Source: ZC4RG30 sp963777735 | GTDB taxonomy: Bacteria; Pseudomonadota; Gammaproteobacteria; Steroidobacterales; Steroidobacteraceae | Length of the DNA: 64,000 nucleotides | Assembly: GCA_963777735.1 (NCBI GenBank) | Contig: CAVZRQ010000002.1 | Span: 124,001-188,000 of the forward strand | Direction: 5' to 3' | In this document: positions 16,743-26,123 of the stretch, piece by piece | Numbering within the stretch: the stretch's first letter is position 1 | Layout: each line of letters begins with the position of its first letter | The notes under the pieces: generated by a model | The model's input: the letters and a program-made list of their open reading frames with translations, nothing else | The model's database searches: none | What the model was told of the DNA's origin: nothing | Translations under genes and position numbers: made by a program

Positions 16743-17593
16743 GCGGAATCTCGTTCCGCCGAACGTTCTGCCGCAAGGCGATCTTCGGCGGCTGCGACCT
16801 TGGCGGAAGGCAAGTGGTATCTGGAGTACACAATGCTTGCAACGCCCAGGGCAATGAATGGAAGGCTCAGATACTGCCCGACGCTCAGAGCCTGACCGAC
16901 CTCATATGCCGCCTGCGGAACCTTCCATATTTCGATGACGGCGCGCATGGAGAATACGAGAACAAGAAGCCAGCCCGTCAGTAGCCCCTGAGGGACGCCT
17001 TTCCCCATGCGGCGGTATACCAACCAGAGAATGGTGCCAATGGCGGCGTAGGCGATTGCCTCGTAGGCTTGTACGGGGTGTCGAGGGAGTGGATCAACGG
17101 CGGTGAAGACCACTCCCCATGTCCCCGACGTGGGAATGCCCACGATCTCGGAGTTGAGGAAGTTTGCGACGCGGATCAGAGATCCCCCGAATGCCGCGGG
17201 AATGGCTGCGCGGTCGAGAAGCCACAAGAAGGGCAGCCGTGGCTTGGACTTTCGAGTCGCCACCCAGAGCCCGATCAGTACGCCAATCACACCGCCATGG
17301 CTTGCCAGGCCGCCTTCCCAGACGCGAAGAACGGCGAGTGGGTTGTGGAGATAGTAGGCCGGGTCATAGAACAGGCAGTGCACCAGACGCGCACCAACGA
17401 CGGCACCGAACAAGGCGTGCAGAAGGAGTGCATCAGCACGATCCTTGCCGACGCCCTCTGACGCAAATACTCGGCTAAGAAATGCCTGGCCGAAGAGGAA
17501 GGCTCCGACGAAGAGCAAGCCGTACCATCGGATGGTTATCGGCCCAACTGCGATCAGGACAGGCGAGAACGTCCAGACAATGATCATGCTCAC
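16739..17593 (-). CDS. lgt: Prolipoprotein diacylglyceryl transferase
   Basis: The 284-residue inner-membrane enzyme transfers diacylglycerol to the lipobox Cys of prolipoproteins. Signature segments are RWYGLLFVGAFLFG, GARLVHCLFYDP, WEGGLASHGG with the essential His, the Lgt motif GSLIRVANFLNSEIVG with its Arg and Asn, and RHPVQAYEA. The combination YYLHNPLAVLRVWEGGLASHGG looks like Bacteroidota-type Lgt rather than the usual proteobacterial form. Its place among GNAT and unknown genes, rather than beside thyA, also suggests an additional or acquired copy. Confidence 0.85.
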   Translation of the reverse strand: MSMIIVWTFSPVLIAVGPITIRWYGLLFVGAFLFGQAFLSRVFASEGVGKDRADALLLHALFGAVVGARLVHCLFYDPAYYLHNPLAVLRVWEGGLASHGGVIGVLIGLWVATRKSKPRLPFLWLLDRAAIPAAFGGSLIRVANFLNSEIVGIPTSGTWGVVFTAVDPLPRHPVQAYEAIAYAAIGTILWLVYRRMGKGVPQGLLTGWLLVLVFSMRAVIEIWKVPQAAYEVGQALSVGQYLSLPFIALGVASIVYSRYHLPSAKVAAAEDRLAAERSAERDSA

Positions 17594-17623
17594 GCCGGAT
17601 CCGTCGCACGCCGGAGCGGCATG

Positions 17624-18149
17624 TTAGTTGACCGGTGCGTAGAGGATCCGATTCTCATGCTTCTCGCCGTAAAGGTCGAAGTGCGTAACCCCGATGTCCT
17701 CGAAACCCTGACGGGCATAAAAGGCACGAGCACGGGCATTCAAGGAATTCACGGTGAGCCACATCCCGGATCCCTCCGAACAGCGTCGCGCCTCTGATCG
17801 TGCGCTCTCCAGAAGCCTGAAGCCGATTCCTCGACCCGAGAAAATGCTCCTGGACGTACAGCTTGTCCAGGTGTGCACCGGCAGAGTCGCGGGCAGTACA
17901 CGGCGTGTTCAGCTCCAGAACAGCATAACCAACGAGGTGAGTGTCCAGCTCCGCCACATAGGTGACGGCGTCAGACCGCTGGATGGTCGCCCGGAACGCC
18001 GCTGGCGTCAGGTACTCCTGCACGTATCGTGCGATGGTGGGGCGTATGCCCTGCATCGCATAGGTATGAAGCCACGACTGCACAGCCACGGCCGCAAGGC
18101 AGGCCGCGTCGTCAGACGCAGCCTCACGAATGACGAGTTCAGGTTTCAT
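17624..18149 (-). pseudogene. GNAT acetyltransferase with a frameshift
   Basis: The N-terminal frame from the ATG at 18149 (MKPELVIREAASDDAACLAAVAVQSWLHTYAM...HLDKLYVQEHF) loses the family after residue ~100. The next frame continues correctly as SGRGIGFRLLESARSEA...NARARAFYARQGFEDIG to a stop at 17624. Removing one T from the TTTT run at 17841-17844 restores a continuous GNAT protein of about 174 residues. The ATG overlaps the stop of the upstream nucleotidyltransferase gene (ATGA). A real mutation or a consensus error are both possible. Confidence 0.7.
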
Positions 18150-18712
18150 GGTCGGCATTCCAGCCACTCCCAGCGCTGACAGTAGCTGGCTGCCTTCCGC
18201 CTGAACAGCTCCGGGTACGGAACCAGCGGATTCGGCGTGAGCGTTCCGGCATAGACGCCTTCCAAACCGTAGGGTGCGAAATGTTCGTCGGGCCGAATGG
18301 CCACACAAGTCTCACGAATGAGAAAGCGGCTTATGCCTTCCTCAACGGATGTGAGTGCCGTATAGGGCTGCCCGAAGTGCTCCGGATACCAGAGATGAAC
18401 CCGAGCCTGGTTCGCCACCTCCACCACCACACCGAGATTTCCGAGTAGAGACTCGACGCGCGCCTGAACGTCAGCCTCCGCGGCGTAACTCAAATCGCCC
18501 GGATCGAAATAGAAGATGTCGTAGTCCTTGATGCCAGCATTGGGGGAGCGTCCAGCCTGGATATTCCAGACAGTCTGGAACAGACAACCGGCAACCAGCC
18601 ACGAGTCTGGAAGGTCCAGCAGCCGCCAGCTTGCCAGGATGGCGCTGTTGGCGACGTTCCGTCTTACGTCTGTTCCAAAGTCAGTGGCCTTGCCGCCTCG
18701 CACTATCTTCAC
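18146..18712 (-). CDS. Nucleotidyltransferase-family protein (DUF925 type)
   Basis: The 188-residue protein contains WLVAGCLFQTVWN and GIKDYDIFYFDPGDLSYAAE, matching the DUF925/NTP_transf_6 pattern with the D-x-D metal site, and PYPELFRRKAASYCQRWEWL at the end. I chose the GTG at 18712 because GGAGA lies at good distance upstream and no ATG is available; the frame open further upstream runs into the peptidase gene. The physiological substrate of this family is unknown. Confidence 0.68.
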   Translation of the reverse strand: MKIVRGGKATDFGTDVRRNVANSAILASWRLLDLPDSWLVAGCLFQTVWNIQAGRSPNAGIKDYDIFYFDPGDLSYAAEADVQARVESLLGNLGVVVEVANQARVHLWYPEHFGQPYTALTSVEEGISRFLIRETCVAIRPDEHFAPYGLEGVYAGTLTPNPLVPYPELFRRKAASYCQRWEWLECRP

Positions 18713-18759
18713 GCTGCTCTCCAGCGACAAGGATGACTGGGATGCAGCCCCAGCGCGGG

Positions 18760-20787
18760 CTAGCTGGCGATGCCGTGCAGCTTCAGCAGCGGCCGGATAT
18801 CCGGCTGGCGGCCGCGGAAGGCGATGAAGGCATCCAGCGCATTGCGGCTGCCACCGCGCGAGAGGATGTTGTCGACGAAGCGCTGCGCGGTGCCTCGATC
18901 GTAGATGCCGGCTTCCTCGAAGGCGGAGAAGGCATCGGCCGACAGCACCTCGGCCCATTTGTAGCTGTAGTAGCCGGCGGCGTAACCACCGGCAAAGATG
19001 TGTCCGAAGCTGTTGGCGTAACGGTTCCACTCCGGCACGCGGATGATGGCGACTTCGCGCCGCACCTCGGCGAGGATCTCGGCGATGCGCGCGCCCTTCG
19101 CGGGGTCGTATTCCGCATGCAGCCGGAAATCGAACAGCGAGAACTCCACCTGCCGCAGCGTGGCGAGGCCGGCCTGGTAGCTGCGGGTGCGCAGCAGCTG
19201 GGCGATCTTTTCATCCGGCAATGGCGCGCCGGTTTCGACATGCGCGGTGATGTCGCGCAGCACTTCAGGCTGCCAGGCGTAGTTCTCCATGAACTGGCTG
19301 GGCAGCTCGACGGCATCCCAGGCCACGCCGTTGATGCCGGAAATAGAAGGGTATTTCACGCGCGTGAGCATGTGATGCAGTCCGTGGCCGAACTCGTGGA
19401 ACACGGTGACCACATCGTCATGCGTGAGCTGCGCATCCTTGCCATCGGCACCGGGCAGCGCATTGCAGACGAGATAGGCCACGGGCAATGCCGTGCCACC
19501 GCCGGAGAGTTCCTTGCGGCCGACGCAGTCGTCCATCCACGCGCCCGAGCGCTTGTTGGGCCGCGCGTAAGGGTCGAGATAGAAGCCGCCGATCACCTGG
19601 CCGCTGCTGCCGATGATGTCGTAGTAGCGGGCATCGGCATGCCACAGTGGCACATCGCTGCGCTGCTGGAAGGTGACCTGGAACAGCGTGGCGATGACGC
19701 GGAACAGGCCATCGAGCACGCGCGGCAGCGGGAAGTACGGCCGCAGTTCTTCCTGCGAGATGTTGTAGCGCTCTTCCTGCAGGCGCTCGGAGTAGTAGGT
19801 GATGTCCCAGGCGTCGAGCTTGCGGCCGGCGAAGGCCTCGAGCTCGGCGAGCTCGCGTTCGGCGGCGGGGCGCGCGGCCTTGGCCATGTCGTGCAGGAAC
19901 TTCAGCACTTCCTCGACGCTGCGCGCCATGCGGCGCGCCAGCGCAAAGGCGGCGTAGTTCGGGAAGTCGAGCAGCTGCGCGGCTTCGTGACGCAGGCGCA
20001 GCAGGTCTTCCATCACCTGGGTGTTGTCGAACTTCGCGGGCGTCGGGCCGGTGGTGGAAGCGCGCGTGCTCCAGGCGCGGTAAAACGCCTGCCGCAGTGC
20101 GGGTGAGCGTGAATCGGTGAGTACGGCCACGTAGGTGGGCTGATCGAGCCCCAGCAGCCAGCCTTCCTGGCCGGCGGCAACGGCGCGTTCCTTCGCCTGC
20201 GAGACGATCATGGCGTTGAGCCCTGCGAGCTCTTCGATGTGCATGACGGGATGCGAGAAGGCATTGGTCGCATCCATCACGTTCTCTTCGAACTTCGCGG
20301 CGAGACTGGAAAGCTCCAGCATCACGGCCTTGAAGCGATCCTTGCGCGCGCCATCCAGCGCCACGCCGGCCAGGCGGAAATCCAGCAGCGCGTGATCGAC
20401 CACGGCCAGCTGCTCGCTGTCGAGACTGGTGGCCTCCTGGTCGCGTACGGCGGCGAAGGCGCGGAACAGGCCTTCGTCCTGGCTGATGTCGGTGCCGTAT
20501 TCGGAGAGCAGGGGCAGGCAGGCGTTGTAACGCTCGCGCAGAGCCTCGTTGTTCATGACGCCATTGAGGTGGCCCACCGGCGACCAGGCGCGCGACAGGC
20601 GGTGCTGCAGTTCTTCCAGCGGCTCGACCAGCGAGCGGAAGCTCGGGCTCGGGGTGGCGGCGATCTGGCGGATGCGGGCCCGGTTGTCGTCCAGCAGTTC
20701 GCGGATGCCGGTCTCGACGTGCTCGGGGCGGATTTGATCAAAAGCCGGCAGGGGGCCGGGCTGCAGCAGCGGGTTCTGGGGGTTCAT
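18760..20787 (-). CDS. prlC: M3 family oligopeptidase (oligopeptidase A)
   Basis: The 675-residue cytoplasmic zinc peptidase degrades oligopeptides such as cleaved signal peptides. The zinc motif FHEFGHGLHH is present, with the third ligand region GVAWDAVELPSQFMENY downstream and RPNKRSGAW, LVCNALPG and GYAAGYYSYKWAEVL conserved. Length matches E. coli oligopeptidase A (680). The ATG at 20787 begins the family N-terminus NPLL...GPLPAFDQIRPEHV. Divergent from gor across 70 bp. Confidence 0.92.
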   Translation of the reverse strand: MNPQNPLLQPGPLPAFDQIRPEHVETGIRELLDDNRARIRQIAATPSPSFRSLVEPLEELQHRLSRAWSPVGHLNGVMNNEALRERYNACLPLLSEYGTDISQDEGLFRAFAAVRDQEATSLDSEQLAVVDHALLDFRLAGVALDGARKDRFKAVMLELSSLAAKFEENVMDATNAFSHPVMHIEELAGLNAMIVSQAKERAVAAGQEGWLLGLDQPTYVAVLTDSRSPALRQAFYRAWSTRASTTGPTPAKFDNTQVMEDLLRLRHEAAQLLDFPNYAAFALARRMARSVEEVLKFLHDMAKAARPAAERELAELEAFAGRKLDAWDITYYSERLQEERYNISQEELRPYFPLPRVLDGLFRVIATLFQVTFQQRSDVPLWHADARYYDIIGSSGQVIGGFYLDPYARPNKRSGAWMDDCVGRKELSGGGTALPVAYLVCNALPGADGKDAQLTHDDVVTVFHEFGHGLHHMLTRVKYPSISGINGVAWDAVELPSQFMENYAWQPEVLRDITAHVETGAPLPDEKIAQLLRTRSYQAGLATLRQVEFSLFDFRLHAEYDPAKGARIAEILAEVRREVAIIRVPEWNRYANSFGHIFAGGYAAGYYSYKWAEVLSADAFSAFEEAGIYDRGTAQRFVDNILSRGGSRNALDAFIAFRGRQPDIRPLLKLHGIAS

Positions 20788-20857
20788 CCGCTCTATATTA
20801 ATGAAGCGTTCTGAGCTTGTATCCATCGTGCAGCAGGCTGCGGGGTACCATGGGCGC

Positions 20858-22210
20858 ATGAGCGAAACCTTTGACCTGATCGTGATTGGCGGCGGCAGCG
20901 GCGGCATTGCCGCGGCCCGCCGGGCGGCGGAGTACGGCGCCCGCGTGGCCCTGATCGAGGGCGGCCGGCTGGGCGGCACCTGCGTGAACGTGGGCTGCGT
21001 GCCCAAGAAGCTGATGTTCAATGCGGCGGAGTTTGTCGGCGCGGTGGCCGATGCCCGCGGCTATGGCTTCGATGTCACCCTGGGCCGGCATGACTGGGCG
21101 GCCCTGAAGGCCTCGCGCGATGCCTATGTGGCGCGGCTGAACGGCATCTATGAGGCGAACCTCCTGAAATCCGGCATCACCCTGGTGCGGGGCTGGGCGG
21201 AACTGGTGGAAGCCCACACCGTGGTGGTGGGCGAGCGCCGGCTGCAGGGCGAGCGGGTGTTGCTGGCGGCGGGCGGGCGGCCCACGCGACCGGATATTCC
21301 CGGCGCGGAGCTGGGCATCGACTCCGATGGTTTCTTCACGCTGGAACAGCGGCCCGAGCGGGTGACGGTGATCGGTGGCGGGTATATCTCGCTCGAGATC
21401 GCCGGTGTGTTTGCCGCCTTGGGCAGCAGCGTGACGGTGGTGGTGCGCGGGCCTTCGGTGCTGCGCGACTTCGATCCGCTGTTGATCGAAGCGGCGACGG
21501 AAGGGCTGGCTACGGCCGGCGCCACCTTGATCACGCACGCGAATCCCACGCAGCTGACGCCTGCGGCCGCTGGCAAGCGCATCGATGTGCGTCTGGACAA
21601 CGGCGAGCTGCTCGCCGATCAGGATGCGGTGATCTGGACCACTGGCCGCGAGCCGTTGACGGGATTCATCGACGCATCGGTCGGCGTGAAGAAAGATGCA
21701 CGCGGCAATGTGGTGGTGGATGAATTCCAGCAGACCTCGGTGCCCGAGGTGTATGCGATCGGTGATCTGACGGGCCAGCACACGCTCACGCCAGTGGCGA
21801 TTGCGGCGGGCAGGCGGCTCGCCGATCGCCTGTGGGGCGGCATGGCTGGCCGCAAGCTCGACTACGAAAACATTCCTACCGTGCTGTTCGGGCATCCGCC
21901 GCTCGGCACCGTGGGGCTCACGGAACCCGCGGCCCGCGCGAAGTATGGGGATGCGGCCGTGAAATGCTACAGCACGAACTTCGTGCCGATGTATTACGCG
22001 CTGACGACGGCCAAGCACCGCACGCGCATGAAACTCGTGACCGTGGGCCCTGAACAGCGCGTGGTCGGCGTGCATCTGGCCGGACGCCATGTGGATGAAA
22101 TGCTGCAGGGATTTGCGGTGGCGCTGCGCATGGGCGCGACCAAGCGCGATTTCGATGACACGGTGGCCATTCATCCCACCGCTTCCGAAGAACTGGTAAC
22201 CATGCGTTGA
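20858..22210 (+). CDS. gor: Glutathione-disulfide reductase
   Basis: The 450-residue flavoenzyme reduces GSSG with NADPH. It shows the FAD Rossmann motif LIVIGGGSGGIAAARRA, the redox-active disulfide GGTCVNVGCVPKKLM, the NADPH-binding GGGYISLEIAG and the C-terminal HPTASEELVT with the catalytic His. The ATG at 20858 is chosen because the FAD fold starts five residues later; an upstream ATG at 20801 would add a non-homologous leader. Confidence 0.92.
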   Translation: MSETFDLIVIGGGSGGIAAARRAAEYGARVALIEGGRLGGTCVNVGCVPKKLMFNAAEFVGAVADARGYGFDVTLGRHDWAALKASRDAYVARLNGIYEANLLKSGITLVRGWAELVEAHTVVVGERRLQGERVLLAAGGRPTRPDIPGAELGIDSDGFFTLEQRPERVTVIGGGYISLEIAGVFAALGSSVTVVVRGPSVLRDFDPLLIEAATEGLATAGATLITHANPTQLTPAAAGKRIDVRLDNGELLADQDAVIWTTGREPLTGFIDASVGVKKDARGNVVVDEFQQTSVPEVYAIGDLTGQHTLTPVAIAAGRRLADRLWGGMAGRKLDYENIPTVLFGHPPLGTVGLTEPAARAKYGDAAVKCYSTNFVPMYYALTTAKHRTRMKLVTVGPEQRVVGVHLAGRHVDEMLQGFAVALRMGATKRDFDDTVAIHPTASEELVTMR

Positions 22211-22226
22211 ACAGGAGCGGCGGCGG

Positions 22227-23450
22227 ATGTTGCAACTCGACCTGATCCAGACGCTGGCCTTTGGCGGCGTGGCGCTGCTTGCCGGCTACGGCCTGCGCAA
22301 GGTGTTCCCGGTGCTGGCGCGCCTCAACATGCCAGCTGCAGTGCTGGGCGGATTGCTGGTGTCGCTGCTCGTGTGGGGCGCGCAGTCGCGTGGCGTGACG
22401 CTGTTCCAGTTCGACACCACGCTGCAGAGCCCGCTGATGATCGCGTTCTTCACCACCGTGGGCTTCGGCGCGAGCCTTTCGCTGCTGCGCGTGGGCGGCC
22501 GGCCGTTCGTGATTTTCCTGATCCTGGCCACCGTGTTCGCAGTGATGCAGAACGTGCTGGGTGTGGCGGTGGCGCTGGCCTTCGGCCTGCATCCGCTGTT
22601 CGGCGTGCTGACCGGATCGGTGGCGCTCACGGGCGGGCCGGCCACGGCGGCATCCTTTGCGCCGTTGTTTGAAGAGGCGGGTGTTGTCGCCGCGGCGCCG
22701 GTCGGGGTTTCCGTGGCGATGGCGGGTATCGTGCTGGGCGCACTGATCGGCGGCCCGGTGGTCACGTGGCTGATCAATCGCAATGGGCTGCAGGGACCGG
22801 CGAAGGGTCTGCCGGCCTTTCCGGTGGCGCCAGCGGAAGGCAGTGGCGAGGCTGCGGCGGTGGTGTCCGGTGGTGGTGCGGAAGATGACGACGAGGTGTT
22901 TCCGCTGCTCAAGAGCGTGATCGCGCTGCTCATCGCGATGTGGATGGGTGGCTATGTCAGCAAGGGTTTTGCACTGCTGGACATCACCCTGCCGGCCTAC
23001 ATCGGCGCGATGCTGGTGGCCGCCCTGATCCGCAACATCGATGATGCGACGGGCTGGTTCGGCCTCTCGCATCGCGTGCTGGATTCGATCGGCGCCATCG
23101 CGCTGTCGCTGTTCCTCTCGATGGCGCTGATCAATCTGCGGCTGTGGGAGATCGCGAGCCTCGCGCTGCCGCTGATCGTCGGGCTGCTGCTGCAGGTGGT
23201 GATGGTGGTGCTGGCGGCGATGTTCGTGTTCCGCTGCATGGGGCGGGATTACGAAGCTTCGGTGATGAGCGGGGGGTTCATCGGTTTCATGCTGGGCACG
23301 ACGGCCAACGCCATGGCGGTGATGCGCGCGCTGGTGGAACGTTATGGCCCCGCGCCGCGCGCGTTTCTCGTGGCACCGCTGGTGGGCGCGTTCTTCATCG
23401 ATTTCATGAACGGCCTGATCGTCACCGCGGGCATCAACCTGCTCAAGTGA
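22227..23450 (+). CDS. gltS: Sodium/glutamate symporter
   Basis: The 407-residue inner-membrane protein has about ten helices in two inverted halves. Family motifs include LNMPAAVLGGLLVSLL, FFTTVGFGASLSLLRVGG, FGVLTGSVALTGGPATAASFAP and in the second half GGFIGFMLGTTANAMAVM. It imports glutamate with Na+. It lies 16 bp after gor, and its TGA overlaps the GTG of the phosphodiesterase gene. A glutamate importer beside glutathione reductase would fit glutathione supply. Confidence 0.9.
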   Translation: MLQLDLIQTLAFGGVALLAGYGLRKVFPVLARLNMPAAVLGGLLVSLLVWGAQSRGVTLFQFDTTLQSPLMIAFFTTVGFGASLSLLRVGGRPFVIFLILATVFAVMQNVLGVAVALAFGLHPLFGVLTGSVALTGGPATAASFAPLFEEAGVVAAAPVGVSVAMAGIVLGALIGGPVVTWLINRNGLQGPAKGLPAFPVAPAEGSGEAAAVVSGGGAEDDDEVFPLLKSVIALLIAMWMGGYVSKGFALLDITLPAYIGAMLVAALIRNIDDATGWFGLSHRVLDSIGAIALSLFLSMALINLRLWEIASLALPLIVGLLLQVVMVVLAAMFVFRCMGRDYEASVMSGGFIGFMLGTTANAMAVMRALVERYGPAPRAFLVAPLVGAFFIDFMNGLIVTAGINLLK

Positions 23451-24457
23451 ACAAGCCACTCCTGATCGGGCATCGTGGCGCGAGCGGGTACCTGCCCGAA
23501 CACACGCTGCCGGCGTATGCGCTGGCCATCCTGCAGGGCGCGGATTACATCGAGCCGGATCTGGTGGCCACCCGGGATGGCGTGCTGGTGGCGCGGCACG
23601 AGAACGAGATCGGCGCGACCACCGATGTGGCGACACATCCGGAGTTCGCGGCGCGGCGCCGCGTGCAGGACATCGATGGTGTGGCGACGGATGGCTGGTT
23701 CACCGAGGATTTCACGCTTGCGGAACTGAAGACCCTGCGGGCGCGGGAACGTATTCCGGAGTTGAGGCCAGCCAATGCGCGCTACGACGGCAAGCTGGAG
23801 TTGCCGACATTCGACGAGATCCTCGCGTACCTCGGGTACGTCAACACGATACGCACTCAGGCCGGACTGGCGCCGGTGGGTATCTGTCCCGAAACCAAGC
23901 ATCCCACGCATTTCGCAACCATCGGGCTGGCGCTGGAGCCGATGCTGCTGGCGGCGCTGCAGCGGGGGCAGGGTGTGGCGCCGGTGTTCATCCAGTCCTT
24001 TGAAGTGAGCAACCTGCAGGCGCTGCATGGGAATTGTTCGCATCCTCTACTGCAGTTGATGATGGCCGAGGGTGGACCCTGGGATCGCAGCAAGGGCGCG
24101 CAGTCGCTGGATTTTGCTGCCATGACAACTGCTGCGGGGCTGGCGCGAGTGGCGAAATACGCCACTGCCATTGGTGTGCAGAAGAACATGGTGTTGCGGG
24201 AATCTGCTGCCGGTGCACTGGAGGCGACGACACTGGTGCGTGATGCCCATGCCGCCGGTCTTGCCGTGCATGTGTGGACACTGCGTGCCGAGAATCGCTT
24301 TCTGCCCTCTGCCATGCAGCGCGGCAGTGATCCGGCAGCGAGCGGCGATCTGGCAGCAGAGGTCCGCGCATTCGTGGCAGCGGGTGTCGACGGCCTGTTC
24401 TGCGATCACCCTTTGCTGGCGCGCGAGGCGCTGCGGGCCATCGCGGAACTGAATTGA
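23447..24457 (+). CDS. Glycerophosphodiester phosphodiesterase, GlpQ type
   Basis: The 336-residue protein begins LLIGHRGASGYLPEHTLPAYALAILQGADYIEPDLVATRDGVLVARHENEI, giving HRG, the metal-binding ExD and the second His of the GDPD catalytic site. The GlpQ-like insert TDVATHPEF is present. The GTG at 23447 overlaps the gltS stop (GTGA) and sits five codons before the domain. Unlike E. coli GlpQ there is no signal peptide, so it should act in the cytoplasm. Confidence 0.85.
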   Translation: MNKPLLIGHRGASGYLPEHTLPAYALAILQGADYIEPDLVATRDGVLVARHENEIGATTDVATHPEFAARRRVQDIDGVATDGWFTEDFTLAELKTLRARERIPELRPANARYDGKLELPTFDEILAYLGYVNTIRTQAGLAPVGICPETKHPTHFATIGLALEPMLLAALQRGQGVAPVFIQSFEVSNLQALHGNCSHPLLQLMMAEGGPWDRSKGAQSLDFAAMTTAAGLARVAKYATAIGVQKNMVLRESAAGALEATTLVRDAHAAGLAVHVWTLRAENRFLPSAMQRGSDPAASGDLAAEVRAFVAAGVDGLFCDHPLLAREALRAIAELN

Positions 24458-24573
24458 GGAAAGATGTGTCAAGTCAGCTGGCCGCCCGTGAACAGCGCGG
24501 GCAGGGGCGTATCATCAATTCAGGTGCCATCGCTGATGGCGCCTTTGAATTCGCAAATCAACTGGAGACAGAC

Positions 24574-25083
24574 ATGAACATCGTGAAATCCCGCGGGGGG
24601 ATGTTGACGGTTCTTGCAGTGCTGACGCTCGCGTCGGCCACTGCGTTCGCACAGGCACCGGGTGGCGGTCCGCCGCGTGGTCCGGGTGGTGGCATGGGCA
24701 TGGGTGCCCCTGCCGATCGTCCCACCACGATCCAGCGTCAGGGTCTGAATGATCCCGCGCTGAATCTGACTGCTGCGCAGAAGGCCGAGATCGACAAGAT
24801 CGTCGATGCGTACCTCGTCGAACAGAAGGCGCTGGCCGAGAAGTATCCGATGACCCCGGGCTCGCCTCCGGGTGCGGATGCACAGGCTGCACGGATGAAG
24901 TCACGCGAAGACTTCACTGCTGCGCTGGGCAAGGTGCTCAACGATGCGCAGCGCAAGACCTGGGAAGCACGCCCCCGCGGCGGTCCAGGCGGTGGCATGG
25001 GTGGTCCTCCGGGCGGCATGGGCGGCCCGGTGGCGGTCCTGGCGGTCCCGGTGGCCCGCCGCCGCGTTGATCGATTGAGCTGA
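24574..25083 (+). CDS. Exported Gly/Pro-rich protein, probable 3' frameshift
   Basis: A signal peptide (MLTVLAVLTLASATAFAQ) precedes a Gly/Pro-rich segment and a helical core (LNLTAAQKAEIDKIVDAYLVEQKALAEKYP...FTAALGKVLNDAQRKTWEA), resembling LTXXQ/Spy-like periplasmic helical proteins. The end in frame reads GGPVAVLAVPVARRRVDRLS. If one base is added near 25026-25030 it becomes GGPGGGPGGPGGPPPR with a TGA at 25068, which continues the Gly-Pro repeat better. GGAG precedes the ATG. Function unknown. Confidence 0.65.
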   Translation: MNIVKSRGGMLTVLAVLTLASATAFAQAPGGGPPRGPGGGMGMGAPADRPTTIQRQGLNDPALNLTAAQKAEIDKIVDAYLVEQKALAEKYPMTPGSPPGADAQAARMKSREDFTAALGKVLNDAQRKTWEARPRGGPGGGMGGPPGGMGGPVAVLAVPVARRRVDRLS

Positions 25084-25087
25084 TTGT

Positions 25088-25113
25088 CGGGGAGCCGGTT
25101 CCACGGCTCCCCG
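25088..25113 (+). terminator. Hairpin after the Gly-rich protein gene
   Basis: A perfect 10 bp stem (CGGGGAGCCG / CGGCTCCCCG) with a 6-base loop lies just after the stop. No U-run follows, so it may end transcription weakly or only protect the 3' end. Confidence 0.55.
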
Positions 25114-25185
25114 ATTCCGGACTGACACAGTCCGCCTGCGCCTGGCAGGAAACCCCTAGAATCGCAGTGCCAGAAGGGGGGCACC

Positions 25186-25560
25186 ATGAATGTCAGCAAG
25201 ATTCTGAATCTCGTCGCGTTTGTTCCCGCGAGTGACTACGGGAAATCCCGTCGCTTCTATGCGGATCTGGGATTCGTCGAGAAATGGGGCGGAGACGATG
25301 CCTGCGAGCTGGCGCGTGAAGGCTTCAGTTTCATCCTGCAGAATTTCCACGTGAAGGCGCACTCGGAGAACTTCATGATGAGTCTGAGCGTGGAAGACGC
25401 GGACTCGTGGTGGCGGTACATCCAGGACGCCGGGCTCCAGGAGAAATATGGTCTCGGAATTGCCAAGCCACCGACGCTTCAGCCGTGGGGCCTGCGGGTT
25501 CTGTATCTGACGGATCCCACAGGCGTGTTGTGGCACATCTCGGATAAACCAAAGGCATGA
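25186..25560 (+). CDS. VOC (glyoxalase/bleomycin-resistance fold) protein
   Basis: The 124-residue single-domain protein reads ILNLVAFVPASDYGKSRRFYADLGFVEKW, then CELAREGFSFILQNF and ends RVLYLTDPTGVLWHISDK, the standard VOC layout with a possible metal Glu replaced. It likely forms a dimer. Its TGA overlaps the ATG of the SnoaL-like gene (ATGA), so the two are coupled. The SDR gene follows, giving a three-gene operon of unknown pathway. Confidence 0.75.
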   Translation: MNVSKILNLVAFVPASDYGKSRRFYADLGFVEKWGGDDACELAREGFSFILQNFHVKAHSENFMMSLSVEDADSWWRYIQDAGLQEKYGLGIAKPPTLQPWGLRVLYLTDPTGVLWHISDKPKA

Positions 25561-26090
25561 AAGTGATGCGGACCACGATGCGGGTTGCCATGGTGCTTTC
25601 CCTTGTGGTGGCGGGTGGTGTGGTGCAGTCGGCGCAGCCTGCTGCGTCGACTACGCGCCTGACCGAGCTGGAAGATCGGGAAGCCATTCGCCTCGTGCTG
25701 CGCGACTACGGGCGGCTGCTGGATGAGCGCCGCTTCGACGAATTCGGGCAGCTGTTCGCGCCGCAGGGCGAGTACGTCAGTGGGGGCGCGACCACGCGCG
25801 GTCCGGTGGCGATCGCCGACAGCCTGCGTCGCATCATGGCGGGCAACCCGCTCGGGCTGGCCGAACCGAATTTCCATGTGCTGTTCAACGAGCGGATCGA
25901 GCTGCTCGGCGATCGGGCCAGGGCGACCAGTCAATCGTTCTTCGTGGCACCCGATGCGAACAACGCGCCGCAGCTGATCATGATGGCGAGCTATGAAGAT
26001 GCCCTGGTGCGGACGCCGCAGGGCTGGCGATTCGAGAAGCGGGTGGTGCGCGGCAATATGGCGCTGCGTGCGCCACCCCGCACGCCTTAG
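25557..26090 (+). CDS. Exported SnoaL/NTF2-like protein
   Basis: The 177-residue product has a signal peptide (VAMVLSLVVAGGVVQSAQPAA) and a SnoaL-like domain: LEDREAIRLVLRDYGRLLDERRFDEFGQLFA, RGPVAIADSLRRIM, HVLFNERIELLGDRARATSQSFFV and a C-terminal GWRFEKRVVRG. Such folds bind or convert small hydrophobic molecules. The start at 25557 overlaps the VOC stop; an ATG at 25566 is also possible. The exported SDR begins 33 bp later. Confidence 0.75.
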   Translation: MKVMRTTMRVAMVLSLVVAGGVVQSAQPAASTTRLTELEDREAIRLVLRDYGRLLDERRFDEFGQLFAPQGEYVSGGATTRGPVAIADSLRRIMAGNPLGLAEPNFHVLFNERIELLGDRARATSQSFFVAPDANNAPQLIMMASYEDALVRTPQGWRFEKRVVRGNMALRAPPRTP

Positions 26091-26123
26091 CCCTTGCAAG
26101 ACAATCCAGACGGGAGCCAGGCC

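Noticed and set aside
18631..20106. 491-residue plus-strand frame opposite the M3 peptidase
   Set aside because: Antisense of a clear zinc peptidase with intact motif.
21918..23636. 572-residue minus-strand frame opposite gor and gltS
   Set aside because: Arg/His-rich shadow spanning two well-identified genes.
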